From Lentzea fradiae (GTDB lineage: Bacteria; Actinomycetota; Actinomycetes; Mycobacteriales; Pseudonocardiaceae), in assembly GCF_900100955.1 (NCBI RefSeq), contig NZ_FNCC01000019.1, positions 124,001-188,000 on the forward strand: a stretch of DNA of 64,000 nt, read 5' to 3'. The translations under genes were made by a program, and so were the position numbers. The notes beneath the pieces are model-generated. The model was not told the DNA's origin and searched no databases. It saw only the letters and a program-made list of their open reading frames with translations. Below are positions 54,932 through 62,402 of this stretch, one piece after another. Positions within the stretch are counted from its first letter, which is position 1; every line of letters starts with the position of its first letter.

Positions 54932-56122
54932 CTAGTCGGTCCTACCAGCGTTCGCCCGCACGACCCGGCGGTACGCCCGCGCCACCTCGGTGAGGAAGAC
55001 CGTGTCGCTGCCCATGTCACCACCGCCGGGCACGCCGACCGGCGCGTCCGGCGCGGGAGCCCGCAGGCCGCGCGCACGGGCTCTCAGCGCGTCGGCCAGC
55101 ACGGTGGCCTCGACGAACGCGTCCAGCCGCTGCCCTCGCAACCCGACCCGCGCGGCGTTGCGGCGCGCGGAGTCGGCGACCTCCTGGTCGAGGTAGGGCT
55201 GCAGCGCGATCCGGCCGTCCCTGATCTCGATCACCCGGCGGTACAGCCGCAGCCCCAGATCGCCGGGCAGCAGGTCGGCGAGCGCCGAGCGCGGGGGTTC
55301 GAGCGCGATGTGCGGGCTGACCTCGTACAGCCCGAGCCAGAGCGGACGCAGCCCCAGGTAGGTGCGGTACCGCCCGACCCACCCGGCGAGCGCGGTCAGG
55401 CCCACCCTCGGCGCCCACCAGCGGACCGTGCTGCCCACGAACACCAGCACGTTCGCGGCGAGCGGGAGGTACTTGTCCAGCGGCGGCATCGTGGGATACC
55501 CGAGGCCGTACCTGGCGGAGGCGAAGTACAGTCCTTTGTGGACGTGGTAGGTCAGCGCGCACACCGCGCCGCCGGAGACGAGCCGCAGCCCGAGGTTCAG
55601 CACCACGTCCGGCGTCACCCGCGCGAACCGCCACGACTCGCGGGCCATCACCGCGAACGCCGGTGTCAGGCAGGCGGCGTAGACGACCCAGTACTCCAGC
55701 ACCCACGGCGCGCCCGCGTACCGGTACGCGAACCGCACCTCGTCCACGTCGACCGGCTCCAGCACGAAGAGGACCGCGAGCACCGCGAACCCGGCCGCGA
55801 ACCCGAGGGCGACACGCGTCGAGCGACGGCTCGCGTCCCGCGGCGGCATGGTCAGGTGGGCGACGAACGCGAGCCCCGCCCAGGCCACGACGAACATGAA
55901 GCCGTGCCCCAGCAGCCGGGCGAGGTTCGGGACGCCCACCCTGCCGATCAGCGAGTAGCCGGCGGGGGTCAGCACGATCAGCGAGAGACCGAGGCCCGCC
56001 AAGCCCAGGCGGACCGTGCGTTGCGCGGCCGTGCGGGGCCGGTAGTCACCGTTCACCAGCATCGTCACGAAGAACGAGCCGACCAGCGAGGGCGGCAGGT
56101 AGATCCGCAGCGCGTCCAGCAC
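54932..56122 (-). CDS. MAB_1171c-type multi-pass membrane protein
   Basis: 396 residues with about seven membrane helices in the first 260 residues (LGLAGLGLSLIVLTPAGYSLIG, FMFVVAWAGLAFVAHL, ALGFAAGFAVLAVLFVL and others) and a cytosolic C-terminal helical domain containing LYRRVIEIRDGRIALQPYL. This pattern, with TYLGLRPLWLGLYEVSPHIAL, matches the MAB_1171c/DUF6545 family common in actinomycetes. It follows the HExxH peptidase gene by 9 nt and the XRE gene before that, a recurrent trio whose function is not established. Confidence 0.82.
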   Translation of the reverse strand: MLDALRIYLPPSLVGSFFVTMLVNGDYRPRTAAQRTVRLGLAGLGLSLIVLTPAGYSLIGRVGVPNLARLLGHGFMFVVAWAGLAFVAHLTMPPRDASRRSTRVALGFAAGFAVLAVLFVLEPVDVDEVRFAYRYAGAPWVLEYWVVYAACLTPAFAVMARESWRFARVTPDVVLNLGLRLVSGGAVCALTYHVHKGLYFASARYGLGYPTMPPLDKYLPLAANVLVFVGSTVRWWAPRVGLTALAGWVGRYRTYLGLRPLWLGLYEVSPHIALEPPRSALADLLPGDLGLRLYRRVIEIRDGRIALQPYLDQEVADSARRNAARVGLRGQRLDAFVEATVLADALRARARGLRAPAPDAPVGVPGGGDMGSDTVFLTEVARAYRRVVRANAGRTD

Positions 56123-56131
56123 GGGTGGCGG

Positions 56132-56629
56132 TCAGCTCGGGTCGCGCCAGGTCAGCGCGTCCTCGATGCGGTCGGCCAGCCCTTCGCGATGGCGGCCCGC
56201 GTGCGACGGCGCCGCCTTCTGCAGGATCAGCGACGCGAGCAGTTCGGCCTCCTGCTCCTCGACCGCCGAGTACTCGGTGCGCTCCAGCACCGACCTGACC
56301 ATGTCCGGGTCGAGGTTCGGCATCAGCAGCCGGGCCAGGTCCGCGCCGGTGAGCGGGGCCGAGTAGTGGTCGCACAGCAGGTGGCACAGCTCGTGCAGGA
56401 TGATGTGGTCCTGGTGGGGAGGCGTCGTCGACTCCTCGTAGAAGATCAGGTCCAGCTCGTCGGTCGCGACCCACAGGCCCAGCACGCCGGGCTGCGCGGT
56501 CATCGGCGTCAGCTCGATGGGCCGCCGCCGCTGCCCGGCGATCAGGTCGCAGAGCGCTCTCACGTCGAACGGCTCGGGCATCGGCAGCTCTCGCACCCTG
56601 GCCTCGCACCGGCGGCGAAGCCCTTTCAT
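56132..56629 (-). CDS. ImmA/IrrE-like HExxH metallopeptidase
   Basis: 165 residues from ATG 56629; the frame is open to ATG 56689, which would overlap the XRE gene by 20 nt and has no ribosome site. The zinc motif is HELCHLLCDH, with an acidic ligand candidate further on (VEEQEAELLASLIL, the ExxA-type helix of this group). IrrE/ImmA peptidases cleave partner repressors; in this trio the partner would be the XRE protein encoded just upstream. No signal peptide, so cytosolic. Confidence 0.8.
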   Translation of the reverse strand: MKGLRRRCEARVRELPMPEPFDVRALCDLIAGQRRRPIELTPMTAQPGVLGLWVATDELDLIFYEESTTPPHQDHIILHELCHLLCDHYSAPLTGADLARLLMPNLDPDMVRSVLERTEYSAVEEQEAELLASLILQKAAPSHAGRHREGLADRIEDALTWRDPS

Positions 56630-56669
56630 GCCCGTGCCCCGACCGATCACATCGCCCCCGTCCGACGTG

Positions 56670-57116
56670 TCACGAACCCGCTTCCTCATCGGGACCGTCC
56701 GGCAGGCCCTCGATCTCGCGCGCTCGCTCCACCATAGCGGTGAGCGCGCCGAGGCTCTTGGGGGACAAACCCGAGGCCCGCAACGCCATCCGGCGCACCG
56801 AGCTGTCCCGCAACGCGGTGAGCAGCGCGAGCTCCGAGTCGATCTGCTCGGTCACTGCGTCGTCGAAGAAGTAGGCGGGTGGCACGCCGAAGAACCCCGC
56901 CAGCGCCTCGAGATGACGCTTCGTCGGGTTGTCCCGCAGGCCGCGGCGCAGCTGCCAGACGTAGGTGGCGGAGATCGTCGGACCACCGCGGACCCTGATC
57001 GCCTCGGCCACCTCTTCGAACGTGTACTCGCGGCCGGCGCGTGAGTGCACGGTGCGGAACAGATGGTCGACTTTCGCCGCGAGGGACCCCTCCGGCTGTG
57101 ACGCCACGTCGGCCAT
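56670..57116 (-). CDS. XRE-family regulator
   Basis: 148 residues from ATG 57116, spaced 4 nt from GGAGG. Helix-turn-helix in YTFEEVAEAIRVRGGPTISATYVWQLRRG, followed by KRHLEALAGFFGVPPAYFF, the standard lambda-repressor-like fold, then a helical tail (about 95-148). First gene of a three-gene unit with the metallopeptidase and the MAB_1171c protein. A perfect inverted repeat at 57172-57186, 56 bp upstream, is its likely own operator. Confidence 0.88.
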   Translation of the reverse strand: MADVASQPEGSLAAKVDHLFRTVHSRAGREYTFEEVAEAIRVRGGPTISATYVWQLRRGLRDNPTKRHLEALAGFFGVPPAYFFDDAVTEQIDSELALLTALRDSSVRRMALRASGLSPKSLGALTAMVERAREIEGLPDGPDEEAGS

Positions 57117-57171
57117 CACACCTCCAGTTCAACGTGCCCCAGGCAGCGGCGACCCTACTCGTAAACCAGGA

Positions 57172-57186
57172 TGAATGGAACATTCA
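57172..57186. promoter_or_regulatory. Perfect 6+3+6 inverted repeat before the XRE gene
   Basis: TGAATG GAA CATTCA: two perfect 6-bp arms around 3 bases, in the A/T-rich part of the XRE/SARP divergent region. Position and symmetry suit a dimeric XRE repressor. Confidence 0.55.
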
Positions 57187-57257
57187 ACGAACTCACACGA
57201 CAGTTGACGGCCTCCGGGAACCTCGGTACGTTGACCTTGTTTGGACATTAATCAACG
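57184..57257. promoter_or_regulatory. Cluster of TCAAC/GTTGA repeats in the XRE/SARP intergenic region
   Basis: TCAAC (57184) pairs with GTTGA (57203), and CGTTGA (57229-57234) with TCAACG (57252-57257). GTTGAC occurs twice in direct orientation at 57203 and 57230. Such repeats suggest a regulator site or overlapping divergent promoters; I see no clear -35/-10 pair. Confidence 0.4.
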
Positions 57258-57306
57258 AGATACAGCGCAATCTGGTTTTCTCCGCTCGCGCACCGCGCCG
57301 GCGAGC

Positions 57307-57358
57307 GTCCGGACACACGCCTACTGGGGTGCACAGGCGTGAATCCTGGTCCGGACAC
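57307..57358 (+). promoter_or_regulatory. Direct repeat pair GTCCGGACAC upstream of the SARP gene
   Basis: GTCCGGACAC at 57307-57316 and again at 57349-57358, 42 bp apart (about four helical turns), flanking ACGCCT...AGGCGT. Each copy contains the palindrome GTCCGGAC. It lies 86-137 bp before the SARP start and is the best candidate for control of the cluster activator. The 327-nt gap 57117-57443 holds no gene. Confidence 0.45.
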
Positions 57359-57443
57359 CACAGCAGGACAGTCGGCGCCTTCAGCGTGCGCACGATCCTG
57401 GTCGCCACGCGGAAAGGTGCACCTCGAATGGGGGAAATGACTG

Positions 57444-59234
57444 TTGGAGTTCCGAATCCTGGGGCCGGTCGGCCTGTGGCTGAACGGCGCTGAGCTTCCA
57501 CTCAAAGGTTCCAAGCAGCGCACGATCCTGGCGGCTCTGCTCCTGGCCAGGGAGAAAGTCCTGTCCGACGCGCAACTAGGCGAGGTGCTCTGGGGCAAGA
57601 ACCCACCGGCGACCTACCAGGCGCAGATCTACACCTACGCGTCCCGGCTGCGCAGGCACCTGCACGGCGGCATGGCCCTGATCCGGCAGGGATCGGGTTA
57701 CTTCATGCGGATCGGCACCGCGCGGTTCGACTTCCACGAGTTCGAGAACCTCTCCCGCACCGGGCGCGAGGCGTTGCGCCTGGGCCGGTTCGACGAGGCG
57801 TCCGAACTGCTGCGCGGCGCGCTGTCGCTGTGGCGCGGCCCGACCCTCACCGACGTCACCGACCTGCTCGCCGAGACGGAACGTCCCGGCATCGAGGAGG
57901 TCAGGCTGAAGACCCTCGAGAGCAGGATCGACGCCGAGCTGGCCCTCGGCAGGCACCACGAGCTCATCTCCGAGCTCGTCGGGCTCGTCAACGCGGACCC
58001 GTTGCGGGAGCGGACGAGAGCCCAGCTGATGATCGCGCTGTACCAGGGCGACCGGCAGGCCGAGGCGTTCGCGACGTTCCAGGAGGGCAGCCGCCTGCTG
58101 TCCGACGAGCTGGGCGTCGACCCCGGCCCCACGCTCAGGAACGCGTACCAGGCGATCCTCACCCACGACGTGCGGCCAGCCTTCCCCGTGCAGCGCAACT
58201 CCGTCACCACGACGCCGAGACCCGCGACGCCGGCCGCCGGGACCCCCGACTTCACCGGCCGCGAGGCCGAGCTCGACGTCGTGACGGACCGGTTGCGCAC
58301 CAGGTCGTCCCTGGTGACGGTGACCGGCATGCCGGGCGTCGGCAAGACCGTGTTCGCGCTGCACGTGGCCGACCGGCTGCGCGCGGAGTTCCCGGACGGC
58401 CGTCTCCACGTCGACCTGCGCGGCGGCGGCACCCCGCTGAGCCCCGGCGAGGCGCTGGGCGCGCTGCTCGGCGGCCTGGGCGTGAGCGGGTCCTCGCTGC
58501 CGTCGAGCCTCGACCAGCGGGCGACCCTGTACCGCGACCTGCTGGCCGAGCGGCGGATGATCGTCGTGCTGGACGACGCCGCGACCGACCCGCAGGTCCG
58601 CCCGCTGCTCACGGGCGCCCCGCACTGCCGCACGATCATCACGACCCGGCGGGTGCTGACCACGCTGGGAGGCCAGCACACGCTCACCCTCCCCCCGCTC
58701 GGCGACGACGAGGCGCTGGCGTTGTTCACCAGCATCGCGGGCCCGGAACGCACGGACGCCGAGAAAGCCGCGGCGGCGCGGATCGTCCGGCTGTGCCACG
58801 GCCTGCCGCTCGCCGTGCGCATCGCGGGCGCGCGAGCCGCGGCCAAGCTGCACTGGTCGCTGGAGCGGATGGCGGCGAGGTTCGCCGACCCCGACCGGCT
58901 GCTGGACGAGCTGAGACTGGGCGACCTGGACGTCCGCGAACGGTTCCGCGGCGGCTGCGAGTCCCTGGACCCGTTGTCCCGCAGCGCGTTGCTGCGACTG
59001 TCCCTGCTGGACTCCCCGTCGTTCCCGCACTCGGCGACCAGCTCGCTGCTGGGACTGCCCGACGCGTCGGGCGAGCAGGTCACCGAGCACCTGCTCGACA
59101 TGCACCTGCTGGAGCTGGCGGGCATCGAGCCCGGCGGCGAGCAGGCGTACCGGTTCCACCCGCTGGCCAGACTCGTCGCACGGGAGATCGCCGTGACCGA
59201 GGACGGGCTCTCGGCCGCGTTGTCGCTCACCTGA
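57444..59234 (+). CDS. SARP-family activator with NB-ARC domain
   Basis: 596 residues from TTG 57444, 6 nt after GGGGAAA; no ATG or GTG in frame is near. OmpR-like DNA-binding domain (about 1-95, FRILGPVGLWLNG ... LWGKNPPATYQAQIYTYASRLRRHL), bacterial transcriptional activator domain (about 96-245, ending DELGVDPGPTLRNAYQAIL), then an NTPase with Walker A GMPGVGKT (about 294-301) and IVVLDDA. It is shorter than AfsR and longer than DnrI. SARPs bind direct repeats with 11-bp period and switch on antibiotic clusters. It is next to the Trp halogenase and is the likely reader of the 11-bp repeats found before five cluster transcripts. Confidence 0.93.
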   Translation: MEFRILGPVGLWLNGAELPLKGSKQRTILAALLLAREKVLSDAQLGEVLWGKNPPATYQAQIYTYASRLRRHLHGGMALIRQGSGYFMRIGTARFDFHEFENLSRTGREALRLGRFDEASELLRGALSLWRGPTLTDVTDLLAETERPGIEEVRLKTLESRIDAELALGRHHELISELVGLVNADPLRERTRAQLMIALYQGDRQAEAFATFQEGSRLLSDELGVDPGPTLRNAYQAILTHDVRPAFPVQRNSVTTTPRPATPAAGTPDFTGREAELDVVTDRLRTRSSLVTVTGMPGVGKTVFALHVADRLRAEFPDGRLHVDLRGGGTPLSPGEALGALLGGLGVSGSSLPSSLDQRATLYRDLLAERRMIVVLDDAATDPQVRPLLTGAPHCRTIITTRRVLTTLGGQHTLTLPPLGDDEALALFTSIAGPERTDAEKAAAARIVRLCHGLPLAVRIAGARAAAKLHWSLERMAARFADPDRLLDELRLGDLDVRERFRGGCESLDPLSRSALLRLSLLDSPSFPHSATSSLLGLPDASGEQVTEHLLDMHLLELAGIEPGGEQAYRFHPLARLVAREIAVTEDGLSAALSLT

Positions 59235-59244
59235 GACGACCTCA

Positions 59245-59288
59245 CCGGAAGGGCTGTCTCCCCGGGCCCGGGGAGACAGCCCTTCCGG
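59245..59288. terminator. 44-bp perfect palindrome, bidirectional terminator
   Basis: Both 22-base halves are exact reverse complements with no spacer, ending in GGAAGGGC / GCCCTTCC. It starts 10 nt after the SARP stop and lies between convergent genes, so it can act on both strands. Confidence 0.75.
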
Positions 59289-59324
59289 CTTCGGGGATCC
59301 CCTCTGCGCGGGGGCCGATCCTGG

Positions 59325-59358
59325 GCGGCACCCGCAAAAGAAACTTAGCAGGTGCCGC
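59325..59358 (-). terminator. Hairpin downstream of the Trp halogenase
   Basis: Arms GCGGCACC (59325-59332) and GGTGCCGC (59351-59358) enclose an 18-base A/T-rich loop. It lies about 40 nt past the halogenase stop. The long loop makes termination uncertain. Confidence 0.35.
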
Positions 59359-59382
59359 TCCAGGACGGCATGCCGCCGTCCG

Positions 59383-59400
59383 GGTGATCAGTTGATCACC
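59383..59400. repeat. 18-bp near-palindrome over the Trp-halogenase stop codon
   Basis: GGTGATCA GT TGATCACC, perfect 8-bp arms with a 2-base centre, covering the TGA stop of the halogenase. A DNA-level protein site or the base of a 3' hairpin; no stronger claim is possible. Confidence 0.4.
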
Positions 59401-60988
59401 TCCCGTGCAGCTCGCGGAGGTACTCGTGGGTGGTCGGCAACGTCTTCAGCAGCTCGGCCTGCTTCTGCTTGATCTGCGCGAACACCGGCTCCGCCCCCTC
59501 GACCGCGTCCGGCCGGAAGGCCAGCGCGGGCAGCGGGTGCTCCGGCAGCACGTCGAGGCCGGCGAAGATGCAGTAGTAGCTGCTGTTCGTCCAGAAGTTG
59601 CGGAACTCGGCCTCGAAGTTCTCGTAGTACGTAGCCTCGTCGGTGACCGGCATGTTGACCGCGAGCCCCGCCCGGTACTGCGCGATCTTGTGCTGGATGT
59701 CCTCCGGCAGCACGAGGTCCTTGCAGGCCCGCCAGAACGGCGTGTCCCTGCGCGGCGCCAGCGTGAAGTGCGCCTGCAGGAAGTCCCGCGAGTCGTCGAA
59801 CATCGTCTCGATCTCGCGGTTGAACGACTCGATCAGCACCGGGTCGAACCGCTTGTCCGGGAAGTGCTTGCCCAGCTGGTACAGCGCCGCGGTGATGAAG
59901 TAGATGCCGGTCGACTCCAGCGGCTCCAGGAAGCACGACGACAGCCCGATGCTGACGCAGTTGCGCACCCACGCCCGCCGGTTTCTGCCGACCCGGAACT
60001 TGACGTGGTTGAGCGGCTGCTCCTCCGGATCGAGGTCCCACAACGCGCACAGGTCCTTCGTGGCCTCGTCCGGGTCCGTGAACCGGCTGGAGTAGACGTA
60101 CCCGGTGCCGAACCGGTCGAGCATGGGGATCTTCCACGTCCACCCGGACTTCATGGCGATCGCCGACGTGGCCGGCTCGACGCCGTGCGCCTCGTCGTCG
60201 TGCGGCACGGACGTCGCGACGGCGCTGTCGTTGAGCAGGTGGTCGCTCATGTCGAGGAACGGCTCGCGCATCAGCTTGTTGATCAGCAGCCCGCGGAACC
60301 CCGAGCAGTCGACGAAGAGGTCACCCTCGATCGTGCGCCCGGCCTTGGTCCGCAGCGACGTGATGTGCCCGCGCTGGTCGATGGTCGCGTCGACCATCTC
60401 GTCCTCGACGTGCACGACCCCCTGCTTCTCGATGGCGAACCGCTTCAGGAAGTCCGCGACCAGATGAGCGTCGAAGTGCCACGCGTAGTTCGTCCACTTG
60501 GTCCCGTCGGCGAACCGCGGCGACAGCCGGGCGTCGATGATCGGCGACTCGCGGTAGCACGCGTAGTCGAACTGCTCGGTGGTCTGCCCACCGAGGCTCT
60601 TCGCCGCCCAGTAGTGCGACAGCGGCAGGTTCTGGTGCGTGGGCAGCAGACCGAACAGGTGGTAGTAGTGGTCCGGCCTCCCCCGCAGCTGCCTGCCCAC
60701 CGGCTCGCCCTCACCGGGCGTGCGCCAGTTGACGAATTTCACGGCCATCTTGAAACTCGCGTTGCACTCCCGCATCCACTCCTCCTCGGGAATTCCCAAG
60801 AAGTCGAAGAACGTCTTGTGCAGGTTCGGGACGGTGGCCTCACCGACACCGATCTTCGGAATCGACGGCGCCTCCAGCACGGTGATCGTCGCATACCTGC
60901 CGAGCGCCTTACCCAGATAGCTGGCAGTCATCCAGCCTGCGGTGCCGCCACCAAGAACGACGACATTGGAGATCCTGTGGTCTTCCAT
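59396..60988 (-). CDS. Flavin-dependent tryptophan halogenase
   Basis: 530 residues, the usual length for PrnA/RebH-type enzymes. FAD motif GGGTAGWM (about 13-20), IGVGEAT, the catalytic lysine Lys84 in MAVKFVNW (PrnA Lys79), WTWKIP (about 283-288), and LEPLESTGIYF with Glu358/Ser359 matching the catalytic pair of RebH. The N-terminal region is closer in wording to PrnA-like than to PyrH-like enzymes, but the ring position cannot be deduced. FADH2 would come from the reductase at 8084. Single-gene transcript with its own 11-bp-period repeat upstream, so it is part of the regulon; a chlorotryptophan residue or another indole-type substrate is implied. Confidence 0.94.
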   Translation of the reverse strand: MEDHRISNVVVLGGGTAGWMTASYLGKALGRYATITVLEAPSIPKIGVGEATVPNLHKTFFDFLGIPEEEWMRECNASFKMAVKFVNWRTPGEGEPVGRQLRGRPDHYYHLFGLLPTHQNLPLSHYWAAKSLGGQTTEQFDYACYRESPIIDARLSPRFADGTKWTNYAWHFDAHLVADFLKRFAIEKQGVVHVEDEMVDATIDQRGHITSLRTKAGRTIEGDLFVDCSGFRGLLINKLMREPFLDMSDHLLNDSAVATSVPHDDEAHGVEPATSAIAMKSGWTWKIPMLDRFGTGYVYSSRFTDPDEATKDLCALWDLDPEEQPLNHVKFRVGRNRRAWVRNCVSIGLSSCFLEPLESTGIYFITAALYQLGKHFPDKRFDPVLIESFNREIETMFDDSRDFLQAHFTLAPRRDTPFWRACKDLVLPEDIQHKIAQYRAGLAVNMPVTDEATYYENFEAEFRNFWTNSSYYCIFAGLDVLPEHPLPALAFRPDAVEGAEPVFAQIKQKQAELLKTLPTTHEYLRELHGR

Positions 60989-61067
60989 CCGGACAGATAC
61001 CCTTCGTCAAACCGACCAGCACAGCCGATTCCAACCGAAACAGTGAAGTCACTGTTCTCCGATATCT

Positions 61068-61095
61068 GATACTTGGACTATATTCGAGCTATCGC
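61068..61095 (-). promoter_or_regulatory. Three-part 11-bp repeat upstream of the Trp halogenase (candidate SARP site)
   Basis: Read toward the halogenase: CGATAGCTCGA, ATATAGTCCAA, GTATCAGA, with exact 11-base period. It ends 80 bp before the start codon, 14 bp beyond the stop of the neighbouring membrane-protein gene. Confidence 0.65.
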
Positions 61096-61108
61096 GCCTT
61101 GCGGCGCG

Positions 61109-62278
61109 TCACAGGGCTCCGGAACGTTCGGTGTCGCAAGCCGCGCGCCTGAGCTTGTCGCGCAGGTCGTCGGACGCCGCCGGGGCGTCCGGCACGACGG
61201 TCACCGCGCCGTCGGCGGCGATCGCGTACGTCACGGTGGCGGTGCTTTCCACGTCCGCGGACCCCACCGGACCGAGACACGGAGCCGCCAGCGCCACGAC
61301 CCGCACCGGCTCGCTCCTCTTCGGCGTGAGCTGCGGCAGGGTGGACTGCGTGTTCCAGGTGATCGACACGGTGCCGTTGGCCTCGGTCTCCTTCGAGCCC
61401 ACCTGCCGGATCGCACTGCCGCCACGGATCGCGTTGTCCGGCAAGGCGATCGCGACACCGACCCGTTCGGTGTGCGTCGTCTCCATCGTGAACTCGACAC
61501 CGCCACCGGCAGGTTGCGACGTCATCACCACCGGCCCCGGTCGCGCACGCCCGCCTTCGCACGCCTCGTCGCCGAGGTACTTCAGGTTCTGCTCAGGGCT
61601 CTTCGGCGCGACGTAGGAAAGCGAGACGAACCGCTTGTGCTCCGGCTCATCCGACAGCACACGCGCGACCGTCCTGCCCCACCCCTCGTCGTGCCGTGCC
61701 ACCAGCAACCACCTGGTCTCCGTCCACCCCTTCGGAGCGACCGGGTCCTTGATCGCGTCACCCACGCAGTAGCCCTCGAACCCGAGCGTGCAGCCGCTGT
61801 CGAACCGATCGGTCTGGGAGAACGCCACCCCCGGCCCGCTGCGCGCGTAGTTGCCCAGCGGCCCGACCGTCAGACCGACGTAGTTCGCCGAGTACACCTG
61901 CGCCGCCGCGCACGCGCGGGCCCCGTAGGCGTTCGGCGTCGCGGGAGCGACCAGCGTCAGGAGCGACACCACCAGTGCCGGCAGTCCGAGCAACGTCGCC
62001 GCGAATCCGAACCAGTCGGTCCAGGTCGGGGTCTCGCCCGAGCCTCCGCCCTTGTCCTTTCCCTTGCTCTTGTCCCTGCGCACGAAGTACCGCATCAGGA
62101 CGAGGCCCAGCACCAGCAACGCACTGATCAACACATCGGTTCCGAGAATCCGGTCGGTGCCGTACAGCAGCCCTTCGCGCACCAACCAGGCGCGTGCCAC
62201 AGCCAACAACACAAGCGCCGACGCGATCAGTCCGAGACACACCCACGTGCCGGTTCGAATTCTTGCTTCACCTGCCAC
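61109..62278 (-). CDS. Membrane protein with extracytoplasmic domain, unknown
   Basis: 389 residues from GTG. Three membrane segments (about 12-34, 48-65, 92-112) with a lysine/glycine-rich cytosolic loop (RRDKSKGKDKGGGSGE) between the second and third, then about 275 residues outside. The outer part has paired cysteines (ARACAAAQ, GCTLGFEGYC, EAC, APC, AACDT) and a segment GNYARSGPG ... TRWLLVARH that resembles a bacterial SH3-like fold. I do not recognise the family. It is divergent from a TIR-SH3 membrane protein that also has an outer SH3-like end; the two may work together. Confidence 0.7.
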   Translation of the reverse strand: MAGEARIRTGTWVCLGLIASALVLLAVARAWLVREGLLYGTDRILGTDVLISALLVLGLVLMRYFVRRDKSKGKDKGGGSGETPTWTDWFGFAATLLGLPALVVSLLTLVAPATPNAYGARACAAAQVYSANYVGLTVGPLGNYARSGPGVAFSQTDRFDSGCTLGFEGYCVGDAIKDPVAPKGWTETRWLLVARHDEGWGRTVARVLSDEPEHKRFVSLSYVAPKSPEQNLKYLGDEACEGGRARPGPVVMTSQPAGGGVEFTMETTHTERVGVAIALPDNAIRGGSAIRQVGSKETEANGTVSITWNTQSTLPQLTPKRSEPVRVVALAAPCLGPVGSADVESTATVTYAIAADGAVTVVPDAPAASDDLRDKLRRAACDTERSGAL

Positions 62279-62335
62279 CCGCCCGTAATACCCTTGCCAC
62301 CGGACAGCTACGCATCAAAACAAATTCCAGTTCTC

Positions 62336-62351
62336 ATGGCATTGATGCCAT
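62336..62351. promoter_or_regulatory. Inverted repeat in the divergent promoter of the membrane/TIR pair
   Basis: ATGGCAT TG ATGCCAT: perfect 7-bp arms in the A/T-rich 124-nt gap between the two divergent genes; candidate shared operator. Confidence 0.5.
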
Positions 62352-62402
62352 CCGGCGAAACCAGGTGCACCTACACGTCCAATTCCAAAAACAGGAGAAT
62401 AT

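Noticed and set aside
54923..54934. TAGCA GG TGCTA as an operator of the ArsR-like gene
   Set aside because: The arms are only 5 bp and overlap the stop codon of the upstream gene; too weak to list as a site.
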